64,000 bases of DNA from Flavobacterium piscis (GTDB lineage Bacteria > Bacteroidota > Bacteroidia > Flavobacteriales > Flavobacteriaceae): NCBI RefSeq assembly GCF_001686925.1, contig NZ_LVEN01000044.1, positions 186,001-250,000 of the forward strand, written 5' to 3'. The notes under the pieces are model-generated. The model was not told where the DNA came from, did no database searches, and was given only the letters and a program-made list of their open reading frames with translations. The translations under genes were made by a program, and so were the position numbers. Below are positions 25,406 through 33,624 of the stretch, in pieces (within the stretch, counting starts at the first letter, position 1; the number at the start of each line of letters is the position of its first letter).

Positions 25406-26764
25406 ATGAAAGACTATAGAAGTTCATTTGCTGATTTAAAAAGTGGAACAATCATTTGTTTCAAGATTTCTATGGTCTTTACAGTAATATTCTCTGCTTT
25501 TTTAGGCGCTGATCTCACCATTCAAAACGTATTGCTAACATTTCTTTTAAGCTCTCTTTATTCTTTTGGATTGGGTTTTGGAAATGGTTTTTTAAGTGTT
25601 CTCCTGGATAGAAAATGGGATTGGCTGGAACAGACTAATTTAAGAGTGTATTACGGAATTTTGGTTACGGTTTTATACACTGTTCCAGCCGTTTTAGGAA
25701 TTAATTATATCATTTATGTATTAGTTCAAAATCTTCCTGTAGAGAAGTTTTTTAGCGACAGAATGATTTGGAACCACTTTTTTTATATCGTTTTATCTCT
25801 TGGAGTTTCTATTTTCATGCAGGCGAGAAGCTTTATGGTAAAATGGAAACAGGCATCAAAGTTCGAGATAACGCAGCAAAAAATTATCGCAGGAACGGCA
25901 AATGCTAAATTCGAAAGTTTAAAAAATCAGATCGACCCGCACTTTCTTTTTAATAGTTTAAATGTTTTAAGTTCATTAATTGAAGAAAATCCGGATAATG
26001 CGCAACGTTTTACCACTTCATTATCTAAAATTTACCGTTACGTTTTAGAGCAAAAAGACAAAGAACTGGTATCGGTCGAGGATGAATTGTCATTCGCAAA
26101 AACGTATATGAATTTGCTCAAAATGCGTTTCGAAAATAGTTTGTTTTACGAATTGCCTGCAACAAATATCAATCCGGATGCAAAAGTAGTTCCGTTATCG
26201 TTGCAGCTTTTGCTGGAAAATACAGTAAAACACAATGTAGTGAGTGAGCAAAAACCACTCCATATCAGAATTTTTGTTGATGGAGAATATTTAGCCATTC
26301 AGAATGATTTTCAAAAGAAAGAAGTTTTGCAGGACAGGCAAGGAGTGGGGTTGCAGAATATCGTAAATCGATACGGAATTGTAACCAACAGAAAAGTATT
26401 GATTGAACAAAATGAGAAAAATTTTACAGTCAAAATTCCAATTTTGACCAAACAAATTACAGTTATGGAAACAAGTGCAGAATATAGCGATGAAAATAAG
26501 GCTTATTTCAGAGCTAAAAAAAGAGTAGAAGAATTGAAAGGTTTTTACGGGAATGTTATTTCATATGTTTGTGTGATTCCATTCTTGATTTTTATAAATT
26601 TGAGGTATTCTCCTGGATTTCAGTGGTTTTGGTTTTCGGCTTTGGGCTGGGGATTTGGAGTTGTAATGCATGCTTTTAAAGTTTTTGGTTACAGTTCAGA
26701 TTGGGAAGAACGAAAAATCAGGCAGATATTAGAGAAAGAAAATAACAAACAAACCTGGAAATAA
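25406..26764 (+). CDS. LytS-type sensor histidine kinase with C-terminal 2TM domain
   Basis: A 452-residue membrane kinase. Four helices occupy residues 15-150, without a periplasmic sensor loop. The His_kinase (LytS) region follows: LKNQIDPHFLFNSLNVLSSLI with the phospho-accepting His near 179, and PLSLQLLLENTVKHN as the N-box, ending in a short GVGLQNI G-box. From about residue 357 a 2TM domain is appended (YFRAKKRVEELKGFYGN to DWEERKIRQILEKEN), the same domain encoded by the next four genes. The LytTR regulator at 28149 is its probable target. Its last base overlaps the next ATG. Confidence 0.88.
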   Translation: MKDYRSSFADLKSGTIICFKISMVFTVIFSAFLGADLTIQNVLLTFLLSSLYSFGLGFGNGFLSVLLDRKWDWLEQTNLRVYYGILVTVLYTVPAVLGINYIIYVLVQNLPVEKFFSDRMIWNHFFYIVLSLGVSIFMQARSFMVKWKQASKFEITQQKIIAGTANAKFESLKNQIDPHFLFNSLNVLSSLIEENPDNAQRFTTSLSKIYRYVLEQKDKELVSVEDELSFAKTYMNLLKMRFENSLFYELPATNINPDAKVVPLSLQLLLENTVKHNVVSEQKPLHIRIFVDGEYLAIQNDFQKKEVLQDRQGVGLQNIVNRYGIVTNRKVLIEQNEKNFTVKIPILTKQITVMETSAEYSDENKAYFRAKKRVEELKGFYGNVISYVCVIPFLIFINLRYSPGFQWFWFSALGWGFGVVMHAFKVFGYSSDWEERKIRQILEKENNKQTWK

Positions 26765-27063
26765 TGAAACCAAATTATAACGAAGCAGAGCGCTATTATG
26801 AAGCTCAGAAAAAAGTAAAAGAAATAAGAGGATTTTACGAGCACTTAATGGTTTATATTCTTTGTAACCCAATTGTAATAGTGGTAAATCTTATGACATC
26901 GCCAGGATATTTATGGTTTATTTGGTGCGTGATGGGATGGGGAATAGGATTGATTGCGCACGGATTGAAAGCTTTCGAATTTTCACCGTTTTTCAATAAA
27001 GAATGGGAAGAAAGAAAGATTCAGGAAATTTTAGAGAAAGAAAATAAACCAACCTGGAAATAA
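26764..27063 (+). CDS. 2TM domain protein (first of four)
   Basis: A 99-residue protein consisting solely of a 2TM domain: amphipathic YYEAQKKVKEIRGFYEHL, two hydrophobic helices near 30-50 and 58-78, then EWEERKIQEILEKEN and a Trp-Lys end. It overlaps the kinase stop by one base (TAATG), so the two are translationally coupled. It might associate with the kinase's own 2TM segment in the inner membrane; function is unknown. Confidence 0.85.
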   Translation: MKPNYNEAERYYEAQKKVKEIRGFYEHLMVYILCNPIVIVVNLMTSPGYLWFIWCVMGWGIGLIAHGLKAFEFSPFFNKEWEERKIQEILEKENKPTWK

Positions 27064-27065
27064 TT

Positions 27066-27395
27066 ATGGAAAATCATCTTAATAATGATCAGGAAGAATT
27101 CGAACTTCAAAAAATGGCAAATAAAAAAGTAGTAAAATTGAAAGCTTTTTATTCGCACATGTTTGTCTACGTTATAGGAGTGATCTTTTTTATTTTGAAG
27201 GAATATTTCGGAGTTCCGTTTAATTTTTTCCCTTTAAAACATATCAATCTTTTTGTAATGGGAATCTGGACGGTTTTCTTCGTAGTTTCTGCAATTGACA
27301 TATTTGCTTCTTTTAAAATTTTTGGCGAAGAATGGGAAGAGCGTAAAGTGAAAAGTATCTTAGAGAAAAAAACAAAAAAACAAAAATGGGAGTAA
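27066..27395 (+). CDS. 2TM domain protein (second)
   Basis: A 109-residue protein with the same plan: ANKKVVKLKAFYSHM, two membrane helices separated by an unusual polar loop (KEYFGVPFNFFPLKH), EWEERKVKSILEKK and the KWE end. It starts two bases after the previous stop and overlaps the next frame. Confidence 0.85.
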   Translation: MENHLNNDQEEFELQKMANKKVVKLKAFYSHMFVYVIGVIFFILKEYFGVPFNFFPLKHINLFVMGIWTVFFVVSAIDIFASFKIFGEEWEERKVKSILEKKTKKQKWE

Positions 27396-27397
27396 TC

Positions 27398-27703
27398 ATG
27401 GAAGTAAATTATAATGAAGAGGATAAATATTTCGCAGCTAGAAAGAAAGTAGAAAACATTAAAGCATTTTACGGAAACCTGACTTCTTTTTTACTAGTAA
27501 ACGCAGTTTTGATTTTTATTAATTTGTATACATCACCCAATCATTTATGGTTTTACTGGCCTTTGATGTGGTGGGGATTTGGAGTTGTTTTTCATGGGTT
27601 AAAAGTTTTTGAAGTATTTCCGGTTTTAGGAAAAGGCTGGGAAGAAAGAAAAATCAAAGAATTTATGGACAAGGAAAAAGAGAATAAAAACAAATGGCAA
27701 TAA
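27398..27703 (+). CDS. 2TM domain protein (third)
   Basis: A 101-residue protein beginning MEVNYNEEDKYFAARKKVENI, then two membrane helices and GWEERKIKEFMDKEK. The frame has an earlier ATG at 27386 inside the previous gene, but the later ATG at 27398 aligns with the paralogue starting MKPNYNEAERYY, so I choose it. Confidence 0.8.
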   Translation: MEVNYNEEDKYFAARKKVENIKAFYGNLTSFLLVNAVLIFINLYTSPNHLWFYWPLMWWGFGVVFHGLKVFEVFPVLGKGWEERKIKEFMDKEKENKNKWQ

Positions 27704-27721
27704 TTTTAAAGTTATAATAAA

Positions 27722-28111
27722 ATGGGAAGTTTTAGAAGACAATTTTATGATGAATTAGGTGAAGAATACCAAAAGCATTATGGAAAACACAGCGGGGACG
27801 AAAATTATAAGGCAGCATATAAAAAAGTCAAAAAAATTAAAGGATTCTATTCGCATTTAAAAGTGTATATAATCGTTAATTTGATCATTATTTTCTCGAG
27901 TCTAAACAGAGATTTTTTTGGGAAAGCGTTTAATGAAAGTGGTTTATTTGAATGGCATACGTATTCAACTGCTGTATTTTGGGGCATTGCTATTTTAATT
28001 CATGCCTTTACGGTATTTGGACCGGACGTTTTTTTTAGCAAAGACTGGGAGCAAAAGAAAATTCAAAAATATATTGATAAAGATGCTCAGAATAAAAATA
28101 AATGGGAGTAA
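27722..28111 (+). CDS. 2TM domain protein (fourth)
   Basis: A 129-residue protein with a 30-residue polar N-terminal extension (MGSFRRQFYDELGEEYQKHY) before the AYKKVKKIKGFYSHLK motif, two membrane helices, and DWEQKKIQKYIDKD ending KWE. It is the most divergent of the four and the last gene before the LytTR regulator. Confidence 0.82.
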   Translation: MGSFRRQFYDELGEEYQKHYGKHSGDENYKAAYKKVKKIKGFYSHLKVYIIVNLIIIFSSLNRDFFGKAFNESGLFEWHTYSTAVFWGIAILIHAFTVFGPDVFFSKDWEQKKIQKYIDKDAQNKNKWE

Positions 28112-28148
28112 TTTTAAACTGAATTTTTCAATTTTTGCATTGTACTAA

Positions 28149-28916
28149 ATGACCACATTAATTATAGAAGACGAAAAGCCTGCAGCAAGATTATTGCAGC
28201 GTAAGCTCGAAAAGTTAGATATTGCAGTAGAAACCATGCTGCACTCTGTAGAAGAATCAGTTCATTGGTTTACTAATAATCAACATCCTGATTTAATTTT
28301 TCTTGATATTCAGTTATCAGATGGTTTGTCGTTTGAAATCTTCGAAAAAGTAAACATTCAAAGCGCGATTATTTTTACTACGGCTTATGATGAATATGCT
28401 TTAAAGGCATTCAAATTAAATAGTATCGATTATCTTTTGAAACCTATTGACGAGGATGATTTAGAAATTGCTGTCACAAAATTTAAAAACCGAATTCCAA
28501 AAGCAGATTCAGGAAATCAAAATCTTCAGCTTGATTTTGAGCAAATTCGCCAAATGTTGTCCAATCCTTTCGAGAAGAGTTACAAAAAACGATTCACCGT
28601 AAAAATAGGCCAATATTTAAAAGTAATTACGACTGATGAAATCGAATGTTTTTTTAGTGAAAACAAAGGAACTTATATTCATACTTTCGAAAATAGAAAC
28701 TATCTGATCGATTCTACTTTAGAAATTTTGGAACAGGAATTAGACATGAAGGATTTCTTTCGCGTAAGCAGAAAATTTATTGTTCCGCTTACAGCAATAA
28801 AAGAAATTCAGGTGTATACCAATTCTCGCTTAAAAGTAATTTTACCGTCTTATAAAGAAGACGAAGTAATTGTAAGCCGCGAAAAAGTACAGGATTTTAA
28901 AGCATGGCTGGGATAA
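28149..28916 (+). CDS. LytTR family response regulator
   Basis: A 255-residue regulator. Residues 1-120 are a receiver domain with the phospho-accepting Asp in DLIFLDIQLSDG (near 54), TTAYDEYA and the Lys in YLLKPID. Residues 150-255 form a LytTR DNA-binding domain (RFTVKIGQYLKVITTDEIEC and FFRVSRKFIVPL). It should receive phosphate from the LytS-2TM kinase encoded six genes upstream in the same series. A strong terminator follows at 29031, so it closes the operon. Confidence 0.9.
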   Translation: MTTLIIEDEKPAARLLQRKLEKLDIAVETMLHSVEESVHWFTNNQHPDLIFLDIQLSDGLSFEIFEKVNIQSAIIFTTAYDEYALKAFKLNSIDYLLKPIDEDDLEIAVTKFKNRIPKADSGNQNLQLDFEQIRQMLSNPFEKSYKKRFTVKIGQYLKVITTDEIECFFSENKGTYIHTFENRNYLIDSTLEILEQELDMKDFFRVSRKFIVPLTAIKEIQVYTNSRLKVILPSYKEDEVIVSREKVQDFKAWLG

Positions 28917-29030
28917 ATTTATTCCAAGCAGAATTCAACCCGAAATTAAAGAGCCATCGGCTCGATCAATTTTGTAGGGCCGGATTTTAATCTGGTTTAG
29001 GTTCAATGCGGTTTAGTTCAAAATAGATAA

Positions 29031-29072
29031 AAAACAAAAAAGATCCTTAAAACGAAGGATCTTTTTTGTTTT
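29031..29072. terminator. Bidirectional intrinsic terminator
   Basis: Arms AAAACAAAAAAGATCCTT (29031-29048) and AAGGATCTTTTTTGTTTT (29055-29072) are perfect complements around six bases, with long A and T tracts; it separates the LytTR gene from the convergent heme A synthase gene. Confidence 0.88.
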
Positions 29073-29081
29073 TATGTTTGT

Positions 29082-30107
29082 CTATTTGCTCAATCGATGC
29101 AAGGTAAAAGTCATTGCACTCAAAAGGAAGAATGCCATAATTTGGTGAATTAATCCTAAAGCCAATGGAACACTATATAATAGCGTAAATACACCCAATG
29201 CAAATTGAATAAATACAAAAGCTACTAAAGTTTTAATGCTATTTACCTGCGTTCTTGAAAGCGAAAATTGAGTGCTTTTATAGTATAAAAACAAAATAAG
29301 AGCCACTACAACATAAGCAAAAGTTCTGTGTACAAACTGTACACCGCTTTTACCTTCGATTAAATTTTTGACCAAAGTTGGTTGTTCAATAAAAACAGAA
29401 TCGTGTATAAATTCTCCATCACTCATTAATGGCCAGTGATTGTGTATTAATCCTGCATTTAATCCTGCCACAAAACCGCCATAAATAATTTGAATTAATA
29501 GCGCCACCAAAGCAAATCGCGCAATATTGCGAAGCGGAATTACTTTAGTAATCGTTCTTTCAGGATAAATTAAATCTAATGCTACCCATAAAGTGTAAGC
29601 GAAAGTGATGAAAGCAAAAGTAAGGTGTAAAGAAAGTCTAAAATGGCTTACATCAGGATTGTCGATTAATCCGCTGCGAACCATAAACCATCCAAGGAAA
29701 CCTTGAAAACCTCCCATTGCCAAAAGAACGATACATTTTTTGATAGTAGAACGATCCAGTTTCTTTTTCATTAAAAAATAAACAAAAGGAACAAAGAAAA
29801 CTAGCCCGATGATTCGACCAATAAAGCGGTGAAACCATTCCCAGAAGTAAATAAATTTATAATCAGCTAATTGAAAATCGTTGTGAATATTGATTTTTTG
29901 ATACTCAGGAAATTTCTTGTATTGCTCGAAAGCTTCATTCCATTTTGCATCCGTAAGAGGCGGGAAGGTATCAGTTACCAAATGCCAGTCGGTCATGGAT
30001 AAACCTGAATTTGTCAGACGGGTAATTCCGCCAACAACAACCATTAAAAACAATAAAACACATCCTGATAGTAACCAAATGATTACTGATTTATTCTCTT
30101 TTTTCAT
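29082..30107 (-). CDS. ctaA: Heme A synthase (CtaA/COX15)
   Basis: A 341-residue polytopic membrane enzyme with eight helices, which oxidises heme O to heme A for cytochrome oxidase. Heme-ligand histidines occur in FWEWFHRFIGRIIG, VSHFRLSLHLTFAF, GLIHNHWPLM/VQFVHRTFAY and LGLIHQIMAF, the expected paired pattern. The opening GCVLLFLMVVVGGITRLTNSGLSM is diagnostic. Its start overlaps the stop of the upstream small membrane protein gene by four bases (ATGA), showing translational coupling. No cta cluster is seen nearby. Confidence 0.88.
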   Translation of the reverse strand: MKKENKSVIIWLLSGCVLLFLMVVVGGITRLTNSGLSMTDWHLVTDTFPPLTDAKWNEAFEQYKKFPEYQKINIHNDFQLADYKFIYFWEWFHRFIGRIIGLVFFVPFVYFLMKKKLDRSTIKKCIVLLAMGGFQGFLGWFMVRSGLIDNPDVSHFRLSLHLTFAFITFAYTLWVALDLIYPERTITKVIPLRNIARFALVALLIQIIYGGFVAGLNAGLIHNHWPLMSDGEFIHDSVFIEQPTLVKNLIEGKSGVQFVHRTFAYVVVALILFLYYKSTQFSLSRTQVNSIKTLVAFVFIQFALGVFTLLYSVPLALGLIHQIMAFFLLSAMTFTLHRLSK

Positions 30108-30454
30108 TCTTTTCCAATTAATTCTATTTCGTTTGTTCGTTTTTTCTTTAAGTAAAATTTTGCCAAAAAATAATTTGCAATAATATTTAATGGAAGTATT
30201 ATCGAAAGCTTCCCAATTCTCTCGGCATACGTATCATTGATTTCTAATTTTAAAACATCTATAAGAATAGAGGATTCAAAAATAAAGAATGCAATAAAAA
30301 CTATTGCAATTGCAATTATGCAGCTAAAGAAAAATATAATTTTAAGTTTAAAATGGTTAGTGTTTGTGTCTTTTAGTTTTTTTGAAAACATAATATTTGA
30401 TATTATGAATACCAATAAAAGTAAAACAAGAAAGACAGCACCTAAAGCATCCAT
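30104..30454 (-). CDS. Small membrane protein, unknown
   Basis: A 116-residue protein with three hydrophobic helices (residues 4-20, 38-60 and 80-100) and a basic end (YLKKKRTNEIELIGKE). No family recognised. It overlaps the ctaA start by four bases and the CCA gene stop by one base, so it lies in a tight three-gene operon. It may be an assembly or scaffold protein, but that is a guess. Confidence 0.6.
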   Translation of the reverse strand: MDALGAVFLVLLLLVFIISNIMFSKKLKDTNTNHFKLKIIFFFSCIIAIAIVFIAFFIFESSILIDVLKLEINDTYAERIGKLSIILPLNIIANYFLAKFYLKKKRTNEIELIGKE

Positions 30455-31884
30455 TATTTCTTAGGCGTTAAATTTAATTTTACAGCTCTTTTAATTATAA
30501 AATCATATGCAGCCTGATATTCATTCGGGATATCACCTTCCAAAATAGCTTCTTTCACCGCTTCTTTCAAAACTCCAATTTCGCGCGAAGGTTTTAAATC
30601 AAATATTTCCATAATTTCTTCACCTGAAATTGGAGGTTGAAAATTACGAACATGATCGCGTTCTTCTACTTCGACAATTTTCTTGCGAACGATTTCAAAG
30701 TTTTTGTGGTATTTCTTAAACTTCGACGGATTCTTGGTTGTAATATCCGCTTCGCACAATGTCATTAAATCCTCAACATCTTCACCGGCATCAAAAACCA
30801 AACGGCGGACTGCGCTGTCGGTTACAATATCCTGCGCCAAAACAATTGGACGCGAACTCATAATAACCATTTTCTGCACAAATTTCATTTTATGGTTTAA
30901 TGGCATATGCAAACGTTCGAATATTTTCTTGGCCATTTTTCCACCTAAAAATTCATGACCATGAAAAGTCCATCCTTGTTTTTTATTAAAACGCTTTGTT
31001 GGCGCTTTTCCAATATCATGCAACAAAGCCGACCAACGTAACCAAACATCATCTGTATTAGGGCAAATATTATCTACAACTTCAAGTGTGTGATAAAAGT
31101 TGTTTTTATGCGTATGACCTTCAATTTCCTCTACTTGATTTAAAGCTGTTAACTCAGGTAAAATAATATCTAAAAGTCCGGTTTTGTATAAAAGTAAAAA
31201 TCCTGTTGAAGGTTTTGGAGTAGATAGAATTTTGTTTAATTCGTCTACAATTCTTTCACCGGAGATAATTTTAATACGATCTGCATTTTTAGTGATAGCA
31301 TTTAGTGAGTTTTCTTCGATTTCGAAATTCAATTGCGTTGCAAAACGAATCGCACGCAACATTCTCAACGGATCATCAGAATAAGTTATATCAGGGTTTA
31401 AAGGCGTTTTTATCGTTTTGTTTTCTAAATCAGCCAAACCATTAAAAGGATCAGAAAGCTCACCAAATGTTTTTTCGTTTAGTGATAAAGCCAATGCATT
31501 TATGGTAAAATCACGACGGTTTTGATCGTCTTCAAGCGTTCCGTTCTCGACAATTGGATTTCTGCTGTCAAAATTGTAAGATTCTTTTCGGGCACCAACA
31601 AATTCAATATCAGTATCTTCAAAACGCAACATTGCGGTTCCGTAAGTTTTAAAAACCTGTACTTTTGGTTTTTTTGGAAGTAATTCAGAAACCCTCAAAG
31701 CCAATTCGATACCACTGCCAACAGCAACCACATCAATGTCTTTTTTTGAACCCCGATTTAAAAGCAAATCCCTAACAAAGCCGCCAATTACATAACTGTC
31801 GACATTAAGTTCCTGGGATGCTTTCGAAATTATTTCGAAGATTTTATTTTGTAAAGCTGTTTTATAGTTTGTTTGTATAGCCAC
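30454..31884 (-). CDS. cca: CCA tRNA nucleotidyltransferase with HD domain
   Basis: A 476-residue enzyme that adds or repairs the 3' CCA of tRNA. The polymerase head has GGFVRDLLL (residue 33), the Asp pair KDIDVVAVGSG, and RRDFTINALALSL; the C-terminal part holds an HD domain (YHTLEVVDN, SALLHDIGKAPT), typical of Bacteroidota members. The start is unusual: the frame begins at a GTG (31882-31884) inside a dispersed repeat arm (31878-31896), and no ATG precedes GGFVRD. The reading of a GTG start is forced. The repeat and GxxExxY ORF appear to have been inserted directly upstream. Confidence 0.85.
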   Translation of the reverse strand: MAIQTNYKTALQNKIFEIISKASQELNVDSYVIGGFVRDLLLNRGSKKDIDVVAVGSGIELALRVSELLPKKPKVQVFKTYGTAMLRFEDTDIEFVGARKESYNFDSRNPIVENGTLEDDQNRRDFTINALALSLNEKTFGELSDPFNGLADLENKTIKTPLNPDITYSDDPLRMLRAIRFATQLNFEIEENSLNAITKNADRIKIISGERIVDELNKILSTPKPSTGFLLLYKTGLLDIILPELTALNQVEEIEGHTHKNNFYHTLEVVDNICPNTDDVWLRWSALLHDIGKAPTKRFNKKQGWTFHGHEFLGGKMAKKIFERLHMPLNHKMKFVQKMVIMSSRPIVLAQDIVTDSAVRRLVFDAGEDVEDLMTLCEADITTKNPSKFKKYHKNFEIVRKKIVEVEERDHVRNFQPPISGEEIMEIFDLKPSREIGVLKEAVKEAILEGDIPNEYQAAYDFIIKRAVKLNLTPKK

Positions 31885-31896
31885 GAATTCACTAAT
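31878..31896. repeat. Repeat arm TAGCCACGAATTCACTAAT
   Basis: Matches the dispersed arm at 18 of 19 positions. It ends three bases before the GxxExxY stop codon and includes the GTG start of the CCA gene. Confidence 0.8.
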
Positions 31897-31899
31897 TTT

Positions 31900-32274
31900 T
31901 TATAAAATAATACGTTTGTGTTCAAGTGAGACAGAATTAAAGTTTGCTAAAATTGCCAAATGGGTTTTTGAAACCTTTAAATAATTTAGACATTGCGAAA
32001 TATGTTTGGGATGTAAAAAATCACTTGATTTTATTTCAAGTATAATTTTATCAAACAAAACAAAATCAGCATAGAATCTATGATTCAATATTGTGTCTTT
32101 ATAATTTACTAAATATTCTTTTTCTCTTTCAAATGGAATGTTTGCTTTTCTAAATTCATATTCTAAAGCATCTTTATAAACGATTTCAGAAAAACCTCCA
32201 CCTAAATTTCTATGAACATCAAATAAAATTCCCATTATCTGATAACTTTCCAGTTGATATAATATTTTTGTCAT
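31900..32274 (-). CDS. GxxExxY family protein
   Basis: A 124-residue soluble protein with the defining motif GFSEIVY near residue 28 in VHRNLGGGFSEIVYKDALEYEF. The acidic/Lys pattern in YADFVLFDKIILEIKSSDFL resembles the PD-(D/E)xK nuclease core, though activity has not been shown for the family to my knowledge. It is often multi-copy in Bacteroidota. The ORF is bracketed by repeat arms at 31878-31896 and 32292-32353, with its stop three bases from the first arm, so it looks like a passenger rather than part of the CCA operon. Confidence 0.85.
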   Translation of the reverse strand: MTKILYQLESYQIMGILFDVHRNLGGGFSEIVYKDALEYEFRKANIPFEREKEYLVNYKDTILNHRFYADFVLFDKIILEIKSSDFLHPKHISQCLNYLKVSKTHLAILANFNSVSLEHKRIIL

Positions 32275-32291
32275 ACTCTAATTTTTTTTTC

Positions 32292-32353
32292 GCCACGAAT
32301 TCACGAATTTTTTTAAATTAATGATTAAAAAGTTAATTCGTGAATTCGTGGCT
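32292..32353. repeat. Dispersed hairpin repeat, GCCACGAATTCACGAATT family
   Basis: GCCACGAATTCACGAATT (32292-32309) and its reverse complement (32335-32352) are perfect 18-bp arms with a 25-base loop. It begins 17 bases upstream of the GxxExxY ATG. The gene-free stretch 32275-32677 contains this copy, the next one, and the yaaA promoter. Confidence 0.85.
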
Positions 32354-32511
32354 AATATTTAGAATGCAACTTTCAATTTTATATTGAAATGTTATTTGGA
32401 ATTTTATAGCCGCAAATTTACAACATAGAAAATGCCTATTACAATCTATCGTTTACTTTTTTGAACAAATTCATAGTTTCAGGTATCAAATTTTATTAAA
32501 ACAAAAGACTT

Positions 32512-32569
32512 CACGCTGAATTTCACGAATCATAATCAATAAAAAAAGAAATTCGTGAATTCGTGGCGA
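32512..32569. repeat. Imperfect copy of the CACGAATTCACGAAT hairpin
   Basis: Left arm CACGCTGAATTTCACGAAT is degraded; the right arm ATTCGTGAATTCGTGGCGA (32551-32569) is intact. Confidence 0.6.
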
Positions 32570-32649
32570 AAAAAAAACATCCGTCTGGTTGATTTATATA
32601 CCTATCAAACAAATCAATTGTAATAACATATTTTTAAAATTTCAATTTG

Positions 32650-32657
32650 TATTTTTG
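32650..32657 (+). promoter_or_regulatory. -7 box of yaaA
   Basis: TATTTTTG matches TAnnTTTG, 20 bases before the ATG at 32678. Confidence 0.55.
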
Positions 32658-32677
32658 AATCCTATAAAAATGCACAC

Positions 32678-33436
32678 ATGAAAATTGTTATATCGCCGGC
32701 GAAGTCATTAAATTTCGAAAAAGAATTACCAACTCCTCAATATACAGAACCTGCTTTTTTAAAGGAAGCGCGTCAGGTTCATAAAGTTTTAAAAGAAAAA
32801 AAGCCAGCTGAATTATCAGACTTAATGTCGATTTCAGATAAATTATCAGATTTAAACTGGAAAAGAAATCAGGATTGGAAAACTCCTTTTACACCTGAAA
32901 ACGCACGTCCGGCCATTTATACTTTTGATGGAGATGTATATACGGGATTGGATGCTTATACAATTCCGTTAGAGAAAATAGAGGTTTTACAAAATAAGCT
33001 TAGAATTTTATCCGGTCTTTATGGCGTTTTAAAACCATTAGATTTAATGCAGGCGTACCGTTTAGAAATGGGGACAAAATTACCAATTGGTGAATATAAA
33101 AATCTGCATGAATTCTGGAAACCAACTGTTACAAAAGCTTTAAACAAAGAATTAGAAAAAGGAGAATTGTTTGTGAATTTAGCGAGTAACGAATATTTCT
33201 CTGCAGTTGATGTTAAGGCTTTAAAAGTTCCTGTAATTACTCCGGATTTTAAAGATTATAAGGATGGAAAATTAAAAATCATCAGCTTTTTCGCAAAAAA
33301 GGCGAGAGGTATGATGGTACGTTATATTATCGATACGAATGCCGAAACTATTGATGATCTTAAAGGTTTCGATTATGATGGATATGGTTTTGATGCCAAT
33401 CTTTCTGATGGAAATCATTTGGTGTTTACAAGGTAG
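32678..33436 (+). CDS. yaaA: Peroxide stress protein YaaA
   Basis: A 252-residue protein that covers the whole YaaA/DUF328 family: MKIVISPAKSLNFEKELPTP at the start, FDGDVYTGLDA near residue 88, SGLYGVLKPLDLMQAYRLEMGT near 110, and the closing KKARGMMVRYII. In E. coli the protein limits free iron during hydrogen-peroxide stress and binds DNA. The gene is monocistronic and ended by the hairpin at 33571. Confidence 0.92.
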   Translation: MKIVISPAKSLNFEKELPTPQYTEPAFLKEARQVHKVLKEKKPAELSDLMSISDKLSDLNWKRNQDWKTPFTPENARPAIYTFDGDVYTGLDAYTIPLEKIEVLQNKLRILSGLYGVLKPLDLMQAYRLEMGTKLPIGEYKNLHEFWKPTVTKALNKELEKGELFVNLASNEYFSAVDVKALKVPVITPDFKDYKDGKLKIISFFAKKARGMMVRYIIDTNAETIDDLKGFDYDGYGFDANLSDGNHLVFTR

Positions 33437-33540
33437 GTTTTTTTGAGGAGGTTCTAAGATTCTAAGATGCTGAGGTTCTAAGATTTTTAGTAGAGAGTCG
33501 GAGACTCGAGCTATATTGTAGGGAGGGATTTTAATCCCTT
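33437..33540. repeat. Degenerate repeats after yaaA
   Basis: GGTTCTAAGATTCTAAGATG (33450 on) belongs to the CTAAG family; TTGTAGGGAGGGATTTTAATC (33514 on) belongs to the GGATTTTAATCC family. Confidence 0.6.
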
Positions 33541-33566
33541 TGGATTATGCCATTGTTATTATTAAA

Positions 33567-33604
33567 TAAAAAAAGCCGGACTAAATAAGTAGCCCGGCTT
33601 TTTC
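33567..33604. terminator. Bidirectional intrinsic terminator
   Basis: AAAAGCCGG (33571-33579) pairs with CCGGCTTTT (33594-33602), flanked by A and T tracts, between yaaA and the convergent efflux operon. Confidence 0.85.
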
Positions 33605-33624
33605 GTATTATAAATCAATTATTA

